DNA of 64,000 nt, taken from contig NC_084596.1 in NCBI RefSeq assembly GCF_033807715.1, positions 33,866,379 to 33,930,378 on the forward strand, given 5' to 3'. Positions 12,801 to 24,339 of this stretch are shown in pieces. The notes under the pieces are model-generated. The model was not told the origin of the DNA. It ran no database searches and was given only the letters and a program-made list of their open reading frames with translations. The DNA comes from Cololabis saira. Taxonomy: Eukaryota; Chordata; Actinopteri; Beloniformes; Belonidae. The position numbers were made by a program, and so were the translations under genes. Within the stretch, counting starts at the first letter, position 1. Each line of letters starts with the position of its first letter.

Positions 12801-15800
12801 TGGAATAAAACAACAACAACAACAAGAATAATTAAAGCTGCAAGCAGCGATGAACGGGCCCTCGCACGTGCAATTTTCCCCAATAAAGGTCAAGGACTCA
12901 AAACCGAGTCCAATGACACCACCCACGACTCTGTATGTCAAACCTTTCAAAAGTTATGGCAGAAAATAGGGACTATCAAATATCGACCAATCAGAAGAAG
13001 GGGCGGGGCTAATTTGCAGCAATTATGTTCAAGGACTCAAAACCATGTCAGATGACATTACCCACGACTCTTTATGTCAAACCATTCAAAGGTTATGGCA
13101 GAAAGTAGGAACTATCAAATATGGACCAATCAGATGAAGGGGGAGCGCTTTTTGGCGTCTAGCGTCACCACGTTAACGCTTTTGACTGAGAAAAGTAATG
13201 CGCGTCGTCGCAGGATGGAGACGCATATTTTGACGTATAACAGAACTGGGTGCACTCTACATTTCGGGCCGCATTAACGGCCTAAGAAATGGCATAAATT
13301 GCACCAAAATTACACAATTAATTCAAAATGGCCGACTTCCTGTTTGGTTTCGGCCATGGCGCCAAGAGACTTTTCTTTAAGTTGCGACATGATACAGGTC
13401 TGTACCGATTTTCGTGCATCTACGTCAAACCGTATTGTGGGGTTTGAGGCACGAAGTTTTCTAGGGGGCGCTGTTGGGCCGTTAGGCCACGCCCATTAAT
13501 GCAAACCATGAAATATCAAATTTTTCGCCAGGCCTGGCTTGGGTGCAAAATTTGGTGACTTTTGGGGCACGTTTAGGGGGGAAAAAAGGCCCTCATTTCG
13601 TCGGAAGAAAAACAAAAATAAAAACGAGGAAAACAATTCCTACAGATACAATAGGGCCTTCGCACTGTAAGTGCTCGGGGCCTAATAATAATAATAATAA
13701 TAATGATAATAGTCTGGATGGCTCCCTAGAGAGGTGTTCCCGGCATTTCCCACCGGGAGGAGACGGAACACTGGGAAGACCCAGGACACGCTGGAGACAC
13801 TATGACCCCGTCCACACGTAGCCGGGTATTTTTAAAAACGAATATTTCCCCCCTCCGTTTATAAAAAAATTTGCATCCACACGTAACCGAAGATCTGCGT
13901 TTTCGAACACATTCATAAGCATTCTAACCTGTAGATAATCTGCGGCTCCCGGGGAAGCTCCGCGGGCTCCGCCGCTCCGCCGCTCCGGGGCTCCGGGGGG
14001 CTCGGCGGGGCTCCGCGGAGGTTCAGCCTCCGCGGCTCCGCGGAGCCCTCTGTGTCGGTGTAACGCAGTAAGCGGCCGGTCAAGAGCAGAGACCATTTAT
14101 TTAATAAATGGCTTGGAGAACAGATGCTGGATCATCTGTATTTCTATAGTAAACAAAAGTCGCACGTCAGAGCAGATTTGTTGTTGTTTTGGCGCATAAT
14201 GTGACGTTCGAAAACGCAAATCTCCGGTTATGTGTGTCCACACGCATCTACATAAACGGAGTTTTCAAAAATCTTCACTTTGCCCGGAGTTTTTTTAAAC
14301 CTTCGTTTATTTGCGTTTTCGTGTGGATGACAGGTCAAAACGGAGGAAAATATCTCCGGTTTAGCAGATATCCGCAGATACCCGGCTACGTGTGGACGGG
14401 GTCTATGTCTCTGGGCTCCTGGGACTCCCCCTGGAAGAGCTGGAGGAAGTGTCTGGGGTGAAGGATGTCTGGGCTGAGACTGCTGCCCCCGGAACCTGGT
14501 CCCGGATAAGCGGATGAAAATGGATGGATGGATGGATAATAATAATAATCAGCTTAGCTTGGCTTTAGCAGGAAATTCTTGAGCTACTTGAATGCACCCC
14601 ATCCTCTCAGAAATAATTTTTCCTTCTCTGCCTTCAAGGACGCAGCCAAGGCCCTTCACCACATACTGGAGGGCACTTGGCTGACCCGTCAAGAGAAAGC
14701 AACAAAATACCAAAAAGAAAAAAAGCCTAAACCCTGCCACCACCTGTGGATCATGGGGAAAAGAAATACATGAGGAAGAAAGAAACTAACTAATTTACAG
14801 CAAAACTTTCTTTTATATAAGCTCTTGATTTAATCTTTGTAATTACTTCAACTCACCAAACAACACTGTTTAACACTTTATGTAGAAAAAACTAAACTAA
14901 AGCAGCACAAAGGACTTTATTTTAATGTTTCAAAATCTGTTTGAGTTTTATTTGAATGAATACTTGTTTGTTACTTACTTTTCTCTTCTCTGCTATCATC
15001 AAAATTCGGCCGAAGTAAATGTGGACTCCCATCTCGACCGTGTATTACTTCACAACATCACACATCACCAACAATGACACCAGCTCACCGTGTCACGGTG
15101 AACATCACGGCAGAGGTGAGTGAGCGCCTCCAGACAGTCGTGAGAGAAGAGAAACTGAGAGCGTCCTAAGTGACCTGACCTCCGTGCCTAAAGGGGGACC
15201 CGCTGAGCTAAAGTGCTAAAAAGGCTCCTTTGTGCTGCTTTAGAAGCTTGAAACTCATTTGTGTACCTCGTTTTGGCTGGAGCTCCTGAGACCCTCCGGT
15301 GAAAGCAGCTTGCTGGGCAGGAGTTAGTGTGCTCTGATGCAGTGCCGAGTCAGAGTTGGTCCTTTTGAACACAAATAACACAACTCAATATACAGTCAAA
15401 TCCAAGAATCAAGCAATGCTGGTTGAAAAGCAAAGGAAATAACATGTTTGAAGCCACAAATGAACTGCCTTCATTTTCCACAATACTGACATCATACATA
15501 TCTGACTTATTATTGAGAGTCATGAGCTAAAAGCATCTTTATTTTTAGCCCGTGACCAATAAAGTGAATGCTATCCCATTTTAGTGACGGCTTATGATGC
15601 AAGTCTTTTAATTTATGAACCATAACCATCAATTTTTCATAACTAGTTGGGATGTCCTGTAACCCGTTCCCCACTCTGAATGTGATATTACTACATAAAA
15701 ATGCATTGACCGTTAATCTGACAATGCTCCTTCCCCGGGGAAGGCAACACTGGAGTGAAAGGCAGAATGGCTCGCGTATACACAGAGTCAGAATACTTAG

Positions 15801-18800
15801 AAAAGCAGCTTAGATGTATTAAGGTCATGATAAACAGAGTAAACATGAGCAGTCATGCATAAACAGTCTCACCAGCAATCTTACCTTCGCCAGCTCGTAT
15901 CGGGTGGTGGCGACAGATAAACCGAGCCATATGGGCAGCTGTCAATGTGAGATCACGGGTTAAGAAAATCCATTTTGAGGAATTTACACAAGAGACTAAA
16001 ATCACTCTGCAATTCGAGAGGACTCAATAAAAAAAAACCACTAACCAGTGTTATTCAAGCGATGATTTTTATCAGTGTTAGATCTGCTGTCCTCGCTTGC
16101 TCACTAGACACAACGCTTATTCATTTTTTAGTATGACTTCAAATATTTACAGAATTTAAAAAAAGTGCAATTGTTCTCAGCGATTCCACAGGAACACCAT
16201 CACACAGGTGATGAATACCTGGTGATCCTGGTGATCCTGCCCACCAGCCTCATTACATTTCCTCATGTGGTTCATAGACTTGATCTAAGTCTTCCATCGT
16301 AGCCACAAACTACACTACTCTCACATTTTCTGGAGCTTCTATCCATCAGTCATCTTTGCACGGTTTATCCTGTTCAGGTTCTTGCAAGGCTGATATCTGC
16401 CCCACTCACGGTAGGGTAGGCACCAGAGGTGGGTAGTAACCTACTTGAGTAAGTTTTGGGAAATTTTGTACTTTTAGGAGTAGTTTTGAATCACTATACT
16501 TTTTACTTTTACTTGAGTAGATTTGTGAAGAAGAAACTGTTACTCTTACTACGCTACATTAGGCTACATTGAGCTTGTTACTTTTCTTTTATCCCTTTTA
16601 TCCGCGTACGCGTCAATCTCATGACATCACTGAGTGATTATTTGGGAAAAATGTTTGTTTTTGAATGTTTTGTCACATTTACACAGACTCAAACACACAC
16701 AGTTTCTATGAGTTCATGGGCTTGTTCTAGTTCTGCCTGGTTAAAAAAGAAAACTACAAAGGCTTGAAATTTTGTGCTACTTGTGCTTAATTAATTTTTT
16801 TATTCTGCTATTATTTTATTTATTTTATTATTTATTAAAGTACTTGAATTTACTTTAAGATTATTTTAATTGAAGCTATTTTTTATTTTTTATTAATTTT
16901 AATTTAATTCATTATTTTATTGATTTAATTTGCCTGAAGATGATTATTTGTACTTTTGTCTGTTTGAATGGTTGTGTTAAAAAAATAAATCAGACGTTAT
17001 TCAACAGTTACTCAGTACTTGAGTAGTTTTTTCACCAAGTACCTTTTTACTTTTACTCAAGTAATTTTTTGGATGACTACTTTTTACTTCTACTCGAGTC
17101 ATATTATTCTGAAGTAACAGTACTTTTACTTGAGTAAAATTTTTGGCTACTTTACCCACCTCTGGTAGGCACTAATCCATCACAAGACTCACAGTAAAGC
17201 AAAGAGACAGAAAACCTGACGTGCACTCATACAGAGGGTCAAGTCAACGGCCTTCTTCGTACGCTTGAGCCCGTTGCAAAGGATATCTGGCGTCCATGTT
17301 TGTCGACAGACAGAGGTTTTTGATTGGCTGATGAGATGCGGTTCCTGTCCCGATAGACTCGTTCCACTAATCCGTGGTGTCGTGTCGATCTGTTTGTGTC
17401 CAGTCCTGAATTCTGACAAATCATGACAAGAAACAAATGCGTTGTTGAAGTCTTGACAACATTGTTCATCATCGCTGCCTTTCCAAGTCCCTGTTTCATG
17501 AGTGGCGGCTTTATCACTCTGCACCATCGGCACTACAGGATCTCACGGAGGAGAGGAAGTTTTCTCAAAGTGTTAAAAAGGACTATTTCAGCCAAGGTTA
17601 CACAGAGACTGGCTTACATAGAATAAAACATTCCTCTGTACATGCACTGGAGTTCAAACAATGACTAAAGTTAATGTGCTTCAGGACAAAACGACAACAA
17701 AAAATACACAAATTCAATAACACCACATTTTCAAACAATAAAAGGCTTAGCAGTTGTTTTTCAGATTTGCCTGCCATAGCCTTATATTCTAATGTTTTTA
17801 GTGGCAAGATTGACAAAAAAACACTTCCCCCCCACTCACAAATGGTTCGCCTGGTCATTCATAGTCACTTTCTGTAAAATAATTCTTTGTACTGACGAGG
17901 AAGAGGGTGTGGACGGTTGTCACGGGATAAGAAATAGTATGTCTTGGAGTATAAGTGTCTATACGTTTGTGTATCTGTTCCCAGTGTTATTTGGGAAGAA
18001 GCATGAACCACGGAGCTGCTGGTTTCTCTTCTAAACACAAACACAGAGTAGTATTAAAATGTGTCAATAACTCCCCAAAACTGCCACAATAACTCAATGA
18101 CAATTCTAGATCTAATATATCCATTTTGCTATACGTGCGGACCATCTCTGAATCCTCTACATTTATTTTCAAGGTAAAAAGAAACAGTGTTTTTATTTTT
18201 CTTGTATGTCTTTGAGACGCTGATAAGGAGCAAAAACATGTCAAACTCCTGGCGTGAAGGTGTAGTTCCTCACCTGAAAAGGCACATCAGCACTGCTTTT
18301 TCCAACCTGATTAACGTTTGGCAAAGAGCCTCCATAGTACTGGCCACGGTTCGGGCCCAGCTGCAGGTATCGGGTCTTCTGCAACTGCAAGCAGGACAAC
18401 TTTGGGTAAGCTGAGAAGCAGTCATGAGAACTCCACAAAAGACACAAATATGTGGGTCTCTCAATCAGAGCAAGTTCAGAAATGAATGAGATAAATGGTT
18501 GTTTCGGTTATAAGATCGTTGTCAAAGATCCTCACAACCTGTCCCGTTAACACAAGATCAGATGGAGTTTAAGTCTGATTAAATGACTACAGACTGTTGC
18601 ACCAGTGAAACTTCACATGCAGAGTCTGATGTTTTCCCTCAGAGAACTAACGATTTAAATGTAATCATACAACGCCGCTGTTCAGTGTTGACACGACAGA
18701 AAATCTAACTAAGTAAAGTCTTGAACCTCAAACTGTATTTCTTTGATCACATACTGTAAAATCGCCAAACTATCAACAGGCTGATCTTTGTAGAAACAAA

Positions 18801-20506
18801 AATGTGGGACACAGAAAAATAAACTATAAAAGTTGGTGTAAAAGAAAAGTGAAGGTGAGGATAGACGCTTCCCACTAGGAACCCTTGATGGGGTGTCCAT
18901 GGGTCTAAACTTACATTTTGAGACAGGGCAACCAACCTGTCCATTCATGCATAAAAAAAAGATTCATATACGGCAAATTCATCAGTTAATGCAGTAACTC
19001 TATATTTGTATTAATAATAATATGATTTGCATTAGTTGCATCAGCATCAAGACGTGTAAACATGTTTTATGTTTATTTTTTTTATTTCTATACTGAGATA
19101 TATAGATTACATGAAGAGCGTAATTCGAATATACTTCAAATTGCTTTAAAGTGTATTAATCCAGTGGTTCTCAAATGGGGGTACGCGTACCCCTGGGGAT
19201 ACGTGAAGACACTCCAGGGGGTACGTGAGATTTTAAAATATACATATATTTAAAAAGTAGCATGCCTGCAAAAATCAGTTAAAAATAAATATTTCATAAA
19301 TAATTGAGAAAAATATAAGTCTAAATTCATAAAATGAATTTTATCTTCAGGAGTAGGCTATTCAACTTATTATCCTAAAACCCCAGACTATCCCCCACAC
19401 CAGGATGGTTCCACCTAACCTGTCAAATGCCACCTGGCTTCACCTGTCAATCACTCGGACCAACGATGGAGTCGTGGTTGAAGCATAGCAGCAATGTTTT
19501 TATGTTTAATAAATCAGTTACTGATGGCACAGTGCTCTGTTTTAGGTCTTTTTTTTTTTACAACCAAAAGTACTTTGCGCTGGTTAGGGGGTACTTGGCT
19601 GAAAAAATATTTCACAGGGGGTACATCACTGAAAAAAGGGTTGAGGACCACTGTATTAATCAGTGGATGGTAAACAGAAAAGGAGGATGGATGGATCCTC
19701 CATAGGTGCGTTATTTGAGGAGGCAGCAGCCTCCCCATCACCTCTCCCCCGCTGGACGCCCTGGCCGTCCCTCCCTAGGATTTGTTTTGCAGGCCTGCTG
19801 TGCTTTATGGCTTAAATTCCTCATAATCTGGTGGCCTTCATGTTTCCCGCAGATGTGAGACAGGCCCGAGCACCTGTCACAACTCATGTCACATCCTCCA
19901 CTCCGCCGCGCACTGATCATGAGATACGACGAGAAATATGTTGATTTAGTGTTGAGGGAGATCATTAATTGTGCCTGGCTGCCTCTGACAGTCCGCCCAT
20001 CACCGCGGGCGCGCTGTCAGGCGGGCATGCACGCACGCCCCTTCTCTTCCCACTTGCGTGGGACACATTTTAAAGAAAAAAAAAAGATAATGCAATAAGT
20101 TTTTGAAGGCGAGGGTCCCTGCAGCCGTGGTTTGGGCTGCAGGACTGTGGGGGGTTGGGGATGATGGGGGGGTCCCGAGGCTGCAGCCACCGTCGTTTGT
20201 TATTGTTGATCATCCCCGGCTCCCTCCGCGCATCATGCGGACGCAGCGCGGGGAGCGGCGCCCATAAGGCTGATTTATGGTCCCGCGTTACACCGACGCA
20301 GAGCTATACGACGTACGGTGCGCGTGGCCGCGTACCTCTGCGTCGATTTAACGCGGACCCATAATTGAGGCTTTACTCACCCTGGCCGCGCGGCTGATGC
20401 TCAGCTCCTTCATCACCTCCTCGAAGGCCGCCGTCTCCTCGGCCTGTTTCTGGGTGTGCAGGGCGATCTTCTCGCTGAATTTCCGCGGGTTGCCCGGAGT
20501 CGCCAT
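8238..20506 (-). CDS. crtc1: CREB-regulated transcription coactivator 1 (N-terminal ~353 residues; 3' exons beyond left edge)
   Basis: CRTC1 binds the bZIP domain of CREB and coactivates cAMP/calcium-responsive genes. It is held in the cytoplasm when phosphorylated by SIK kinases. Ten coding exons on the minus strand join with matching phase: 20506-20381, 18384-18274, 17412-17287, 15946-15885, 15361-15267, 12634-12549, 12466-12435, 11047-10866, 10736-10591, 8330-8238. The start [17 protein letters not shown] is the conserved CREB-binding domain (residues 1-42). Exon 2 gives [18 protein letters not shown]. Exon 5 carries the SIK/14-3-3 site [10 protein letters not shown] (serine at about residue 145). 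Exon 8 gives [13 protein letters not shown], and exon 10 [14 protein letters not shown]. The intron between exons 3 and 4 is AT-AC. The glutamine/proline-rich remainder and the transactivation domain (about 250 residues by comparison with human) are not in the window. CRTC1 rather than CRTC2 or CRTC3 is chosen from exon 1-5 wording and the neighbourhood. Confidence 0.93.
8640..9290 (-). mobile_element. Decayed Tc1/mariner-like transposase remnant
   Basis: The wording of this stretch (for example the CAGATGCAGCAAAGCAGC and CCTCCACGTTTCACAGCAG segments read on the plus strand) matches a familiar teleost Tc1-like transposase read in reverse. On the minus strand, frames at 9264-8971 and 9223-8954 give helix-turn-helix-like pieces such as [13 protein letters not shown]. 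Frames are broken and no DDE triad could be assembled. It lies between CRTC1 exons 9 and 10. Confidence 0.55.
9723..9807. repeat. TA dinucleotide microsatellite
   Basis: A nearly pure (TA)n run of about 80 bp with one interruption near 9791, in CRTC1 intron 9. Confidence 0.98.
11838..11968. mobile_element. Palindromic PIF/Harbinger-like MITE, about 130 bp
   Basis: It starts GGCCTGATTTATGGTTCCGC and ends with the complement. The middle (GCCTACGCCGTAGGGT and its complement) is also palindromic, so the whole unit folds back on itself. TTA lies on both sides. It lies between CRTC1 exons 7 and 8. Confidence 0.65.
12826..13700. repeat. Teleost interspersed repeat of unassigned class
   Basis: It begins ATTAAAGCTGCAAGCAGCGA and GAACGGGCCCTCGCAC, and ends AGGGCCTTCGCACTGTAAGTG and CTCGGGGCCTAATAATAAT. 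The GGGCCCTCGCAC / GGGCCTTCGCAC blocks near both ends are complementary-like terminal motifs. Internally, two imperfect tandem copies begin CAAGGACTCAAAACC (12890 and 13030). I recognise the wording as a common fish repeat but cannot name its class with confidence. It lies in CRTC1 intron 5. Confidence 0.55.
13704..14538 (+). mobile_element. RTE/Rex3-like LINE 3' end, split by an inserted element
   Basis: Left part 13715-13803 and right part 14407-14538 together read as the C-terminal end and tail of a fish RTE-type LINE. The right part shows the wording CCCGGATAAGCGGATGAAAA followed by GGATGGATGGATGG, the (GATG)n tail described for Rex3. The two parts are interrupted by the 600-bp element at 13804-14403. 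Confidence 0.6.
13804..14403. mobile_element. 600-bp TIR element nested in the LINE tail
   Basis: Terminal inverted repeats of about 26 bp (GACCCCGTCCACACGTAGCC and continuing) are nearly perfect. TAT flanks both sides (13801-13803, 14404-14406), and removing the element plus one TAT restores the LINE reading. The interior contains a GC-rich palindromic block at 13943-14050. The 3-bp duplication suggests a PIF/Harbinger-type transposon; the class is inferred. Confidence 0.65.
15885..15946 (-). CDS. crtc1: CRTC1 exon 4, entered through a U12-type AT-AC intron
   Basis: This 62-nt exon encodes [20 protein letters not shown] plus two bases. It continues exon 3 (ending KHGRQ at 17287) in the same way human CRTC1 reads HGRQ-ADSCPYG. 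The intron starts ATATCCTTTG (17286 downward), has a branch-site match TTCTTAAC at 15966-15959, and ends in AC at 15948-15947. Using the nearby AG (cattgacag) instead would break the frame. The donor at the other end is a normal GTAAGA. Confidence 0.9.
16424..17164 (-). mobile_element. hAT-type non-autonomous element, 741 bp (family A, copy 1)
   Basis: The ends are CAGAGGTGGGTA and its complement, flanked by a perfect 8-bp duplication GTAGGCAC (16416-16423, 17165-17172), diagnostic of hAT transposition. The interior is rich in ACTTGAGTAA motifs. It lies in CRTC1 intron 3, the AT-AC intron, in opposite orientation to the copy at 20971. Confidence 0.85.
19162..19653. mobile_element. hAT (Charlie-like) non-autonomous element, 492 bp
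   Basis: The ends CAGTGGTTCTCAA and (complement) CAGTGGTCCTCAA are flanked by a perfect 8-bp duplication TATTAATC (19154-19161, 19654-19661). The termini match the hAT-Charlie consensus. It lies in CRTC1 intron 1. Confidence 0.85.
20268..20373. mobile_element. MITE abutting the CRTC1 exon 1 splice donor
   Basis: This copy of the GGCTGATTTATGG palindromic family ends at about 20373. The CRTC1 exon 1 donor GTGAGT occupies 20380-20375 on the minus strand. All intron sequence from about base +7 onward is therefore MITE-derived. Confidence 0.7.
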
Positions 20507-20970
20507 GTTTGGCTCTGCTCGCTCCGCTTTTTCCTCCGCCGGTCACCGTCAAGTTGGACCGAGGATCGACGCGCAGCTTCCGGTTCCAAGTTCAACCGCG
20601 ACGCGGGGAACAAATACCGAGCCGGTTCCTGACGTTAATAAAATACATCCATGGTTCCTGTCCGTCTCCGCTCTCGCTGCGGGTTATCACGTCAAAGCTG
20701 GTGTTTAAACCAACACCGACACCGGAGAGTGGCTGGAGACGCAGCAGCAGCAGAGGACCAGACCCTGCTGGACCACAGGGCTGCTGATGGCAATATGATA
20801 TAGTGTCAAAATAAAACTCATAAAAGCTCAAGGATGAATACAGCAAACAGTACCAGACCAGCCTGGACAATGTTGTAGAGAAAGTGAACCGTTTTCTGTT
20901 TTTTATTATTTTTTTAACTCTACATTTTAATTATTATGATGTGTTTGTATTAGGGGGAGTGGGATTTGTG

Positions 20971-21701
20971 CAGAGGTGGGTAGAGTAGTCAGAAATTGTA
21001 CTCAAGTAAAAGTACTGTTACTTCAGAATAATATGACTCAAGTAGAAGTAAAAAGTAGTCATCCAAATAATTACTTGAGTAAAAGTAAAAAAGTACTCAA
21101 GTACTGAGTAACTGTTGAGTAACGTCTGATTTATTTTTTTAACACAACCATTCAAACAGACAAAAACAGTACAAAATATTCATCTTCAGGCAAATTAAAT
21201 CAATAAAATAATTCAATAAAAATAGCTTAAATTAAAATAATCTTAAAGTAAATTCAAGTACTTTAATAAATAATAAAATAAATGAAATAATAACAGAATA
21301 AAAAAATAAATTAAGCACAAGTAGCACAAAATTTCAAGCCTTTGTACTTTTCTTTTTTAACCAGGCAGAACTAGAACAAGCCCATGAACTCATAACAACT
21401 CTGTGTGTGTTTGAGTCTGTGTAAATGTGACAAAACATGCAAAAACAAACATTTTTCCCAAAGAATCACTCAGTGATGTCATGAGATTGACGCGTACGCG
21501 GATAAAAGGGATAAAAGAAAAGTAACAGCTCCACGTAGCCTAATGTAGCGGAGTAAGAGTAACAGTTTCTTCTTCACAAATATACTCAAGTAAAAGTAAA
21601 AAGTATAGTGATTCAAAACTACTCCTAAAAGTACAACATTTCCCAAAACTTACTCAAGTAAATGTAACAGAGTAAATGTAACTCGTTACTACCCACCTCT
21701 G
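20971..21701 (+). mobile_element. hAT-type non-autonomous element, 731 bp (family A, copy 2)
   Basis: It has the same CAGAGGTGGGTA termini as the copy at 16424, in inverse orientation, with perfect 8-bp duplication GATTTGTG (20963-20970, 21702-21709). It interrupts an older LINE-like 3' tail that resumes after 21710. Confidence 0.85.
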
Positions 21702-22765
21702 GATTTGTGTATGTGTTTTGACTCAATTGTACAGTTTTTAAACATTTAAAGCACTTTGTGCTCCATATATGTATGGAAAGTGCTTTATAAATAAAGTTTG
21801 ATTAATTGATTGATTAATTTGTATTTAAAAAGAACAAAAAAACAAACTCCTCAAATAGCAGTACGGGGGGTTCATTCCCTTCTGTGTTCACCTGCTCAGA
21901 AAATCGGATCCAGCCTGTGGCCCCACAGAAATAAAAAGGATCCTCCAAAGTCAGCTACAAGCACTCAAACAGCATCACAGATGTAAGGGGAATAGTTGTT
22001 TCTAGGCCTTCTGCAGGGTTGGGCCACACTATTTTAAAGAGTGATCAAATAATTTGTCAACACACTTGAGTAATCAGTCTTTGCAGCTTGTGACAAAAGG
22101 GACAAAAACAGTATTATTATTGTTTTTTTCTGCTTTGATCAGGCAAGTGGAACCATGAACTTACATGGTGATGTGGGCAAAACCCTAAGAATAAAATTAG
22201 GAGAAGAAAAGTGACTGAGTGACCGATGCAAGGAAATGTCACTCACAACACAAAACAAAGCTATGCAATAAATTGTTAATTAAACATACAGCCATATTAA
22301 AGTAAAACTGAAAAACAGCTCTAATTGTATATTAGACCATAAACCAAGTTGGCTCTGGGATCACAAGTTGCAGTCAGCTGGAAGAACCTCAGGTTAGTGG
22401 ATGAAAGCCTCCTGTCGGGGTTGTCGTCTCATCAACAAACTGAATCTCAATCCAGGCTCGAGTCCACGGTGCTCACGTCCAAGTCAAGTCCAAGTCAAGT
22501 CCAAGTCAAGTCCAAGTCATTAAAGATAACCCTGAATTAAGTCCACTACTGATGTAAGTTGAGTCCAGTCCACATGACACACATTTACAATCTTAAAACA
22601 ACTTTTAATCATCTTTAAGTACACATGCTTTATTTACATTTCAAAACCAGAACACTAACAAATGAACATATTTACTCAACCTAATAGCGCTTATTTTTGA
22701 CGGATAATCCAGAATTAGCCCCATTTGACAGGCAGAGCTGTAAATGTGCCACATCGTCTCATATA

Positions 22766-22843
22766 CAGTGCAGACCAAAAGTTTGGACGCACTTCCCCAT
22801 TTGTTTGAATGAGAAGGTGTGTCCAAACTTTTGGTCTGTACTG
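22766..22843. mobile_element. 78-bp Tc1/mariner-derived mini-element
   Basis: Two inverted ends (CAGTGCAGACCAAAAGTTTG and complement ending ACTTTTGGTCTGTACTG) meet with almost no interior and are flanked by TA (22764-22765, 22844-22845), the Tc1/mariner target site. The right half of the same element recurs at about 34916-34970. Confidence 0.75.
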
Positions 22844-24339
22844 TATATCGTTTACTTTGTGTCTTGATCTAATTTAGACTGGATTTCATTATCCATAATT
22901 AATATATTTCTTTTGTTGTAATGAATTTTGATTGTATTTTTTATTATTTATTCCTGTGTTCTGATACATTTTCTCCATCATTTTCAAGTAAGGCAGAAAC
23001 ATTACAATGTCAGTATATATGTTGTCGCACAACATTTATCAGCTCCAGCTCACATGAGAGGTGCTTTATTTTTTTCCATTTCTGTGTCTGAGATACATAC
23101 GAATGACAACGAGGTGATAAATAGGTCCTAGACAAAAGCTATGTCTGCAGGTGCTACATAAAATGTCAAAATGCTGCAGCCCAAATGACCCAGAAACTTC
23201 ATCTATGTAATTACAAGCAGCAGATGCCCATTAGGTCTCTGGTCTTTGTTAGGGCCAGTGTGTCTGTGAAGTGTCAGTTTTCAGTTGCTAAAGTACCATG
23301 GTAACATAGTAAAACAAGCAAATGTCGGGGTGGTGGATAGAGAAGTGAGTTTGCAAGATGATCATGTTATTAACGATCGCAGAGCGATCAAGGGGGGAGA
23401 GATATATAACTAAGGTAATTTTCAAAGGCCTGTAAAATGAGGAAAACCTTTATCTCAGCAGACTGTCATCTGATATCAGGGCTTATCTACACAAGCAAGC
23501 TGTAGAAACAAACACCACACAGGAAGCAGCAACGTGTCACCGGCCTACAGCAGGAAGGGACAGTTTCAATACTTCTTCAGTTATTCAGTTAAACTTGGAA
23601 GGGATTTTACACCCTGAAGCTAAATATTATTTTGTCTGCAGAAGTTGACAGAATTGCCACATATTTACTGCATAAATGCTCTAAAAAACCATGAGCGTTG
23701 AGCATCTTTTGCAGAATGCTCCTTGTTTTTGCCTGTGACATTCGTACCAATCTCATATTGGTACGAAAGTGGTATCTTTACATCATTTGTATACAAATGT
23801 CTTTGTTTGCACGTATGGTTTTAGCCCAAACGTAGAACTTTTACTCCAGAAACAAACGCTGATGCTGATCTTGTGTCCACTAATAATGAATGAGACTTAG
23901 AATTACATAGAATTATTACATAACTACATATAAAATGAACTTTGCAAGATGTTGCATCAGAAATGTGTTTCTGTAAAAAAGAAAAGAAATACATACATAA
24001 TAATAACAATAATAGTTTGATTTAATAGAAGGTATAACAACAGATTTTAGTTTTTCATTCATTCATTCAGTGATCATGCGTCTTTTAGAGGCGTGGAATA
24101 ATAACGCATCCTCAAGTTTGACCCTGAGTACAAACAGAAGGTGCTCAGAAAGCCTGTGCTGCATCTGCCTGAACAAAAGTGCTATTTGTTCCACGATACT
24201 GAGTATTGCGTGTGAGGTCTGACTGCAGGGGGGAGGCAGAGCCAGAGGCCCTCAGTGAGTTTACTTCAGTCCCTTCTGGGTCATAGTTCCAGGTCAAAGG
24301 CTTCGTGGGTTGTTTTGTTCGTTTGTTTGCGTGTCGCAG

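Noticed and set aside
15932..15940. AG acceptor (cattgacag) nine bases into CRTC1 exon 4
   Set aside because: Would make a conventional acceptor but shifts the frame and loses the conserved DSCPYG reading; the AC acceptor fits.
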